From positions 1 through 57,318 of the forward strand of contig CALFCS010000102.1 of assembly GCA_937950565.1 (NCBI GenBank): a DNA stretch of 57,318 nt, written 5' to 3'. The stretch comes from an uncultured Lachnospiraceae bacterium (GTDB lineage Bacteria > Bacillota > Clostridia > Lachnospirales > Lachnospiraceae). Under the pieces are notes generated by a model. The model was not told the DNA's origin. It ran no database searches and worked only from the letters and a program-made list of their open reading frames with translations. The stretch's first letter is position 1. Each line of letters begins with the position of its first letter. Below are positions 51,835 through 57,318 of the stretch, in pieces. The translations under genes and the position numbers were made by a program.

Positions 51835-53589
51835 GTGAAGAAGAGAATGAATTTTAAGAGTGTACAGACAGATATCGTAATGGGTCTGCTGCTCCTGATT
51901 TCACTTACGATTAGTATATATGTTTCTTTTTCTATTTATTATACAAAGGAAAATCTGAAAAATAATTCAGCTGAAGACAATCTTCAGCTTATGGAACAGG
52001 TGAGTGCAAATCTGGAAAATTATATTGATTATATGGACAGTACTTTGCAAGTTATTATAAAGCAAGGGCTGGTTGAGGCATATCTGGAGGAAGACGGGAA
52101 TGAGAAAGCATATAAAAAACTGCAGGAGAATCTGGGCTCTGTCGTAGGTGTAAGGAATGATATTTACGACATAGCAGTAGTGGGAGATGGAGGATGCAGG
52201 TTCATTGCTCCGGAAAAAGGTTTAAATCGTTATGCCAGAATAGAAGAGATGAAATGGTATAAGAAGGCACAGCAATCAGAACAGGAGCTGGTGCTTTCTT
52301 CTCATGTACAGAATCTTGTGGCCGGTGAATACAAATGGGTGATTACGCTGAGCAAAAGGCTGGAGGACTCTTTTGGAAGTTCGACAGATGATTTTTTGAT
52401 TATTGATATGAATTATGAAATTATTCGTGATTTATGTGAAGAAGTTAGTCTGGGAGAAAACGGATATGTATATATTCTGGATGAAAATGGAGAAATTGTT
52501 TATCATCCGCAGCAGCAGTTGATTCTAAGTGGTGTGAAAGATGAGCTGATGCAGGAGGTTCTTGCACAGAATGGAGTAATTTCCCATACGGATGCAGAAG
52601 GAAATGACAAATTATATACAAGCTGCAAATCCGATAAGACAGGCTGGACAGTTGTAGGGGTTTCGTATATGTCAGAAATTATCAGAAATGAAAGAGTCAT
52701 TCACAACATTTATATTTCGGTGGCAGTAGTGCTGCTGGTAATGGCATTGATTATAGCAGTCAGCTTATCCAGGCAGATTACAAAACCGATTAAATGTCTT
52801 CAGGATGTAATGCAGAGGAATCAGAGAGGTGGTTTTGAACTGGAACATGTACCTGTTCAGGGAAGAAATGAAATTTCAAGTTTGTGCGTTTCTTATAATC
52901 ACATGATAGAGTATATTGGCGAACTGCTGGAAATAAACATACAAAAGATGAAGGAACAGCAATGGAGTGAACTTAGGGCGCTTCAGGCACAGATCAATCC
53001 GCATTTTTTGTATAACACACTGGATTCTATTATCTGGATGATAGAAACAGAGGAGCAGGAGCAGGCGATTAAAATGACATCAGCGCTGGCACGTTTTTTT
53101 CAGCAGTCAATCGGAACTTCTGAGATATTTGTGACGATTCGTGAGGAATTGGAATATACGAGACAATATTTAATTATTCAACGGATGCGCTATAAGGATA
53201 AACTGGATTTTGATATTCAGGTAAATCAGGATATTTTAAATATGAATATTATTAAGATGGTATTACAGCCGCTGGTGGAAAATTCTTTGTATCATGGACT
53301 AAAATATAAGAAAGGACAAGGAGTCATCCGGATTGCCGGATATCGGCTGAAAGATAAAATCCTGATTAAGGTCAGTGACAACGGAATCGGTATGGACAAG
53401 GATACATTAAACAAATTGTTTGAGCTAAAAGAGAAGAGCGAGGAACAGAAATCAAAAGGTATTGGACTCGCAAATATTCAGAACAGGCTGCGGTTATATT
53501 ATGGTGAAGAGTATGGACTTACTGTGGATAGTGAAAAGGGAATTGGGACAACGATAACTGTAGTGATACCAGTAGATGAGGGAAAATAA
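51835..53589 (+). CDS. YesM/LytS-type sensor histidine kinase
   Basis: The 584-residue kinase has an N-terminal span (about 12-34), an extracellular Cache-like sensor of about 240 residues, a second span (about 291-312) and a HAMP. The His_kinase motif is LRALQAQINPHFLYNTLDSI with His390, and the HATPase domain has the N-box (VENSLYHGLKY), D-box (SDNGIGMD) and G-box (GIGLANIQNRL). The start is GTG 51835 (aggcagga 3-8 nt upstream) or ATG 51847. It is followed by the binding protein gene that overlaps its stop region, making this a three-component set. Confidence 0.94.
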   Translation: MKKRMNFKSVQTDIVMGLLLLISLTISIYVSFSIYYTKENLKNNSAEDNLQLMEQVSANLENYIDYMDSTLQVIIKQGLVEAYLEEDGNEKAYKKLQENLGSVVGVRNDIYDIAVVGDGGCRFIAPEKGLNRYARIEEMKWYKKAQQSEQELVLSSHVQNLVAGEYKWVITLSKRLEDSFGSSTDDFLIIDMNYEIIRDLCEEVSLGENGYVYILDENGEIVYHPQQQLILSGVKDELMQEVLAQNGVISHTDAEGNDKLYTSCKSDKTGWTVVGVSYMSEIIRNERVIHNIYISVAVVLLVMALIIAVSLSRQITKPIKCLQDVMQRNQRGGFELEHVPVQGRNEISSLCVSYNHMIEYIGELLEINIQKMKEQQWSELRALQAQINPHFLYNTLDSIIWMIETEEQEQAIKMTSALARFFQQSIGTSEIFVTIREELEYTRQYLIIQRMRYKDKLDFDIQVNQDILNMNIIKMVLQPLVENSLYHGLKYKKGQGVIRIAGYRLKDKILIKVSDNGIGMDKDTLNKLFELKEKSEEQKSKGIGLANIQNRLRLYYGEEYGLTVDSEKGIGTTITVVIPVDEGK

Positions 53590-53590
53590 T

Positions 53591-54574
53591 ATGAAAGAAA
53601 AGATGAAAAGGTTAAAAAATTGGCTTCCTAAGTTGTTTATTGTGTTTTTATGTATATGCGTTGTAATAGGAACAATATCCTTTTCCCTATTTAAAAAGGA
53701 TGATAAATTGAAAATAATCTATATTCCAAAAACAAAAGATGAAACATTTTTTTGGTCAGAAGTTGTTGCGGGCGCAGAGAGCGCTGCAAAGGAATATCAG
53801 GTGGAATTAGAAGTGCTGGCGCCGGATGAAGAGAAGAATATTGAGCAGCAGAAGGCTTATATTAAACAGGCGATAAGGAAGGAGCCCGATGCGTTAGTTG
53901 TATCTCCGTCCTTGTATACAGGGATGACAGAGATTATAGAGGAAGCAACCGAATTGGGAATACCGTTGATTCTTGTAGATTCACAGTTAGATAAAGATAT
54001 TGAGAGCAGTTATATCGGTACGGACAATGTGGATGCAGGAGTTAAAATGGGAGAGAAGGTGCAGGAATGCATAAAAGAGGATACCAAAATTGCAGTTATG
54101 TCCCAGGCAAAGGAAACATCCACTGCAATTGAAAGAGAAGAAGGACTGCGGAAAGGACTTGGTAAAGAGGAGAGACGGATAGAGAAAGTATTGTATTGTG
54201 AGTCGGACCGACAAATAGCCTGTAATCTGACAAAAGAACTGTTGAGTGAATGTTCCGATATTGATTGTATTGTTGGTCTGAATCTGGTTGCTGTTACGGG
54301 AGTTGCGCAGGCAGTGGAGGAGATGGGGCTTTCAGAGCAGGTGCACGTAATCGGGATGGATAGCGATGATGAAGGAATTGCATATATGGAGAGGGGAACT
54401 ATCGATGCACTGGTAGTACAGAAACCGTTTCATATGGGATATTTCGGAATCAAGACTGCTGTGGAAATCGCAGAAAAACAAAAAGTTGAACCAATAATTT
54501 ACTCGGAGACGGAATTAATAACGATTGATAATATTTATTCTCCGCAAAATGAAAAATTGCTGTTTACTTTTTAA
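53591..54574 (+). CDS. Membrane-anchored RbsB-type sugar-binding protein, likely sensor subunit
   Basis: The 327-residue protein starts at ATG 53591, 1 bp after the kinase stop. It has a basic start and one span (LFIVFLCICVVIGTISFSLF, about 14-34), so it is held in the membrane. The Cys has no lipobox. The rest is a periplasmic-binding type I fold: IIYIPKTKDETFFWSEVVAG near 44-63, then PLILVDSQLD, SYIGTDNVDAG and VIGMDSDDEG. No ABC permease or ATPase genes are nearby. By analogy with XylFII-LytS-YesN systems, it probably passes sugar binding to the kinase. The ligand is unknown. Confidence 0.85.
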   Translation: MKEKMKRLKNWLPKLFIVFLCICVVIGTISFSLFKKDDKLKIIYIPKTKDETFFWSEVVAGAESAAKEYQVELEVLAPDEEKNIEQQKAYIKQAIRKEPDALVVSPSLYTGMTEIIEEATELGIPLILVDSQLDKDIESSYIGTDNVDAGVKMGEKVQECIKEDTKIAVMSQAKETSTAIEREEGLRKGLGKEERRIEKVLYCESDRQIACNLTKELLSECSDIDCIVGLNLVAVTGVAQAVEEMGLSEQVHVIGMDSDDEGIAYMERGTIDALVVQKPFHMGYFGIKTAVEIAEKQKVEPIIYSETELITIDNIYSPQNEKLLFTF

Positions 54575-54635
54575 TATCTTGAAGAATAGAGGAAAATATT
54601 CACATTTTATTGTAAAATATTCGATTGTTTCCAAT

Positions 54636-54641
54636 TATAAT
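54636..54641 (+). promoter_or_regulatory. Possible -10 element of the large surface protein gene
   Basis: TATAAT with no good -35 at 17 bp lies 55 bp before the 54696 start. A weak -35 fits control by an AraC-type activator such as the YesN protein. Confidence 0.4.
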
Positions 54642-54695
54642 CTGTTTGAAAATGAAAGCTAGACATTAAACAAATTATATGAGGAGGAGTGAAAC

Positions 54696-57318
54696 ATGAA
54701 AAGAAATTTTTGGCAGAAAGGTTTATCCATTCTGCTGACAACAGTGCTTGGGGTGACTTCGATTTCGGGCACGATGTTAACTGCGAATGCAGAAGAGACG
54801 GTACGGGAACTTCGCAGTTATGCGACACCGTCTGTAAACTATGTGGGTTATAACCAGGGCGCTGATAGATTTGCAGATGATGATATGACTACATTTTGGA
54901 ATGGTCATGATGAGAAGAAACTTTCTGAACAGTGGATGATGTATGATTTTGGAGACAAGACAGCTGAAATCTCAGCATGTTCTATTAATTGGGCTGATGA
55001 TGGTAATGGCGTTATGGTTCCGAAAGAAATTACGATTCAGTATGAGGGAGCTAACGGTGAGTGGGCATCAGTTGCTCCAGCTAACGAGTGGACTTATGAC
55101 AGTAAAAATGCAGGAGATGCAGCAGATGTTTATGAGTTTGCACCGGTTCAGACATCTAAAATCCGAGTTGTTATAACGCTTCAAAACAACGGAGATGGTG
55201 TTGGTCACTGGACGGCAGTATATGATTGGAAGCTGACCGGCCATCTGGTCGTAGACAAGACAGCTCTTCAAGCAGCAGTGGATGCAGCAAAGACAGATGC
55301 GGATACATATACAGGAGAGAGTTGGACATCATATCAGGCAGCATTGGACAAAGCAAGAGAAGTGCTTGCAGATGAAGCAGCAACGCAAGAGGAAGTTGAT
55401 GTAGCGACAGAAGGATTAAAAGAAGCAGAAGTGGCTTTGAAAACGAGTGCAGAAGAGACGGGAGATGTGAACCTTGCTTTGACAGCAAATCCAAGTGTAA
55501 CCAACCATTCGAATTGGGAAAAGGGTGGAGAGGCACTTAATGATGGCAGTTTAGATAACGGACAATGGGGTACATATGGCATTGACAGTGCCTCTGAATA
55601 CGCACAGTATAACTGGATGACTCCCGTTGTAATTAAAAGCAGTAATCTTTATATTTGGGATGATAACCCGGATTCCGTATATGAAGGTATCCAGACACCG
55701 GCAAGTTATGTATATGAATATCTTCCTGTAGATAGTGATACATGGGTAACTTTATTAACGGTGAATACGGATATTGTTGGAAGTAAAGAGGGTTCATTAA
55801 ATGCTGTAACATTTAATGAACCGGTAGTTGCAACAGCGCTTCGCTGTACATTAAATAAAAACATGCCTGAAGGAACTACTTCTGTTATAGCTGGTGTAGG
55901 TCTGAAGGAATGGGAAGTATACGGTACAGTAATAGTAAATGTGGAAAGCATTGGAATTCAAAGCGTACCGGAAGACAAAGTCAATGTGGGAGATACTGTT
56001 CAGCTTACAGCAGCTATTGCACCAGAAGATGCAACAATTAAAGATGTAGCATGGTCATCAAGTGATACGGAAGTTGTTACTGTAGATGCAAATGGTGTAG
56101 CCACCGGTGTGAGAGGTGGAACAGCAACCATTACAGCGACGGCAAAAGATGGAAGTGGTGTAACAGGAACTATAGAAATAACGGCAATAGAACTCCAAAA
56201 ACATTTTACAATTACTGCAAAATCTGAAAATGATGATATGGGTACAATTACTGGGGCTGGAATCTATGATGAAGGAACAGTGGTAACTCTTAATGCAATA
56301 GCAAAGGAAGGGTATTGCTTTGCGGGATGGTATGTTGGAGAGGAGTGTGTATCTAAAGAGAGTGCTTGGAGTGTAACTGTCAATGAAGAGAGTGCAGCTA
56401 AAGAATTTGTGGCAAAATTCTCAAAAGATCTTGTTGCTATAAAAGCTGGTGCAATTGCAGACTTGGAGAGTTATAAAAATACCGCAGAGTACCGTGCGGA
56501 GCAGCGGGAGATTCTTGCAAAATATATTGAAGCTGGAACGAAGGCTATTAATGCTGCTGAAACAGAAGAAGCAGTTGCAAGTGCTCTTGAAGGAGCAAAG
56601 AACTCACTTGATAGTATCGTAACAGATTTGCAGTTGACAATAACAGAATATGAAACAGCGATGAGTGAAGCAGAAAGTGTTTTGGGTTCATATAAAGAAG
56701 GAGAGTATTTGAGTGAGCAAGAGGATGAAAGAATAGCTATTTTAAATAAGGCATTAGAGGAATATGTGTTATTAACAGAGAATGTTGATTCTTCGTCTGC
56801 AGCTGAACTGAAAGATATTATGGCTTCTGTGAATACTCTTGTAGAAAAGGCTAAAACCGATGTTGATGCACTTCCGACAGCAGCGGATCTGACGGTAACT
56901 GGTGTTTCCATCAAGGATGGTGCTGAGCTTGCAATACAGGTTGATACTACTTATACCCTTGGCGTTGATGTTACAGGAGGAGAAAAGGCAGATAAAACAG
57001 TGACATGGTATTCAGATAATCAAGAAGTAGCAACGGTTGCAGAGGACGGAACAGTAACTGCAGTCAGCGCGGGAACAGCTGTTATTACTGCAAAAGTAAG
57101 AATAAATCCAGATTCAGACTACTTGGAAGCAAAAATCACAATCACTGTTGAGCCAAGGAAATACGAGGTTTGCGTTAAAAATGGCGAAGCGGTTGAAAAA
57201 ATTGGTGAATTTGAAGAGTGGGCGCTTGCGAAAGTAGAAGCGCCGGCAGCACCGGAAGGAAAGAAATTTGCTTACTGGAAGACAAGCGAGGGTAAGATTG
57301 TATGTTATGCATCAAACT
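54696..57318 (+). CDS. Very large secreted carbohydrate-binding surface protein (3' end outside window)
   Basis: Starting at ATG 54696 after aggaggag, at least 874 residues are visible and the frame is open at the window edge. A signal peptide (about 1-31, cut near NAEE) is followed by a discoidin/F5-8C-like domain (about 45-185), a FIVAR module (about 190-250), a second discoidin-like domain (about 265-410), a Big_2 Ig-like domain (about 415-500), an InlB_B-type repeat (about 505-575), a second FIVAR and another Big_2. No catalytic domain is visible yet. Such architectures occur in gut bacterial glycosidases and adhesins. It follows the sensor trio by 121 bp. Confidence 0.9.
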   Translation, partial: MKRNFWQKGLSILLTTVLGVTSISGTMLTANAEETVRELRSYATPSVNYVGYNQGADRFADDDMTTFWNGHDEKKLSEQWMMYDFGDKTAEISACSINWADDGNGVMVPKEITIQYEGANGEWASVAPANEWTYDSKNAGDAADVYEFAPVQTSKIRVVITLQNNGDGVGHWTAVYDWKLTGHLVVDKTALQAAVDAAKTDADTYTGESWTSYQAALDKAREVLADEAATQEEVDVATEGLKEAEVALKTSAEETGDVNLALTANPSVTNHSNWEKGGEALNDGSLDNGQWGTYGIDSASEYAQYNWMTPVVIKSSNLYIWDDNPDSVYEGIQTPASYVYEYLPVDSDTWVTLLTVNTDIVGSKEGSLNAVTFNEPVVATALRCTLNKNMPEGTTSVIAGVGLKEWEVYGTVIVNVESIGIQSVPEDKVNVGDTVQLTAAIAPEDATIKDVAWSSSDTEVVTVDANGVATGVRGGTATITATAKDGSGVTGTIEITAIELQKHFTITAKSENDDMGTITGAGIYDEGTVVTLNAIAKEGYCFAGWYVGEECVSKESAWSVTVNEESAAKEFVAKFSKDLVAIKAGAIADLESYKNTAEYRAEQREILAKYIEAGTKAINAAETEEAVASALEGAKNSLDSIVTDLQLTITEYETAMSEAESVLGSYKEGEYLSEQEDERIAILNKALEEYVLLTENVDSSSAAELKDIMASVNTLVEKAKTDVDALPTAADLTVTGVSIKDGAELAIQVDTTYTLGVDVTGGEKADKTVTWYSDNQEVATVAEDGTVTAVSAGTAVITAKVRINPDSDYLEAKITITVEPRKYEVCVKNGEAVEKIGEFEEWALAKVEAPAAPEGKKFAYWKTSEGKIVCYASN

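Noticed and set aside
1..57318. tRNA genes, rRNA genes or an insertion sequence with intact transposase
   Set aside because: I saw no cloverleaf, rRNA or transposase signatures on reading the window, though a computed scan was not possible.

Overview
The window looks like chromosome from a low-to-moderate-GC anaerobic Firmicute, most likely a gut Lachnospiraceae (Blautia/Dorea/Mediterraneibacter-like). This rests on gene content: a phosphoketolase, a V-type ATPase operon instead of an F-type one, YesM/YesN two-component genes, a long Gram-positive SRP RNA, an Rpn-family nuclease remnant and large repeat-rich surface proteins. No database search was run, so family calls come from motifs and recall.

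Layout. 1-8.5 kb is mostly housekeeping: a membrane-anchored nuclease, a minus-strand aroF-aroB-SDR operon for early shikimate steps, an HTH protein with an acidic repeat tail, dGTPase, an unknown protein and TadA. 8.5-9.75 kb is an RNA-rich intergenic block. It holds a 47-codon gene, repeated promoter-like elements, a compact type I toxin-antitoxin module and the SRP RNA gene. 9.9-20 kb carries an ACT protein, a flavin reductase, a decayed Rpn nuclease, a B12/radical SAM protein, a VanW protein, a HypE/AIR-synthase-like protein, an Lrp regulator with an aminotransferase, and phosphoketolase.

20-29.5 kb is the main accessory region. A large YD-repeat (Rhs/wall-associated) protein with lectin domains is split by one frameshift. 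Its promoter carries three similar palindromes spaced exactly 32 bp. It ends in a variable tail and is followed by two near-identical membrane proteins flanking an AT-rich gene, which fits a polymorphic toxin with duplicated immunity-type genes. 29.6-35 kb is an amino-acid island: a LysR regulator, a LysE exporter, a class V aminotransferase, a broken cytidylyltransferase, O-acetylhomoserine sulfhydrylase and SerC. 35.2-38.6 kb is a secreted SLH-anchored metalloprotease-like protein.

38.7-48 kb holds trmL and a nine-gene V-ATPase operon (H-I-K-E-C-F-A-B-D). The rotor subunit keeps the residues known to bind Na+, so the enzyme is predicted to move Na+. After a strong terminator and three 23-bp-spaced repeats come a small HTH protein, a dihydrouridine synthase and a TetR regulator. 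The window closes with a YesN/YesM/sugar-binding-protein trio lacking ABC transporter genes, followed by a very large carbohydrate-binding-type surface protein that runs off the end. This is probably a glycan-sensing circuit and its target.
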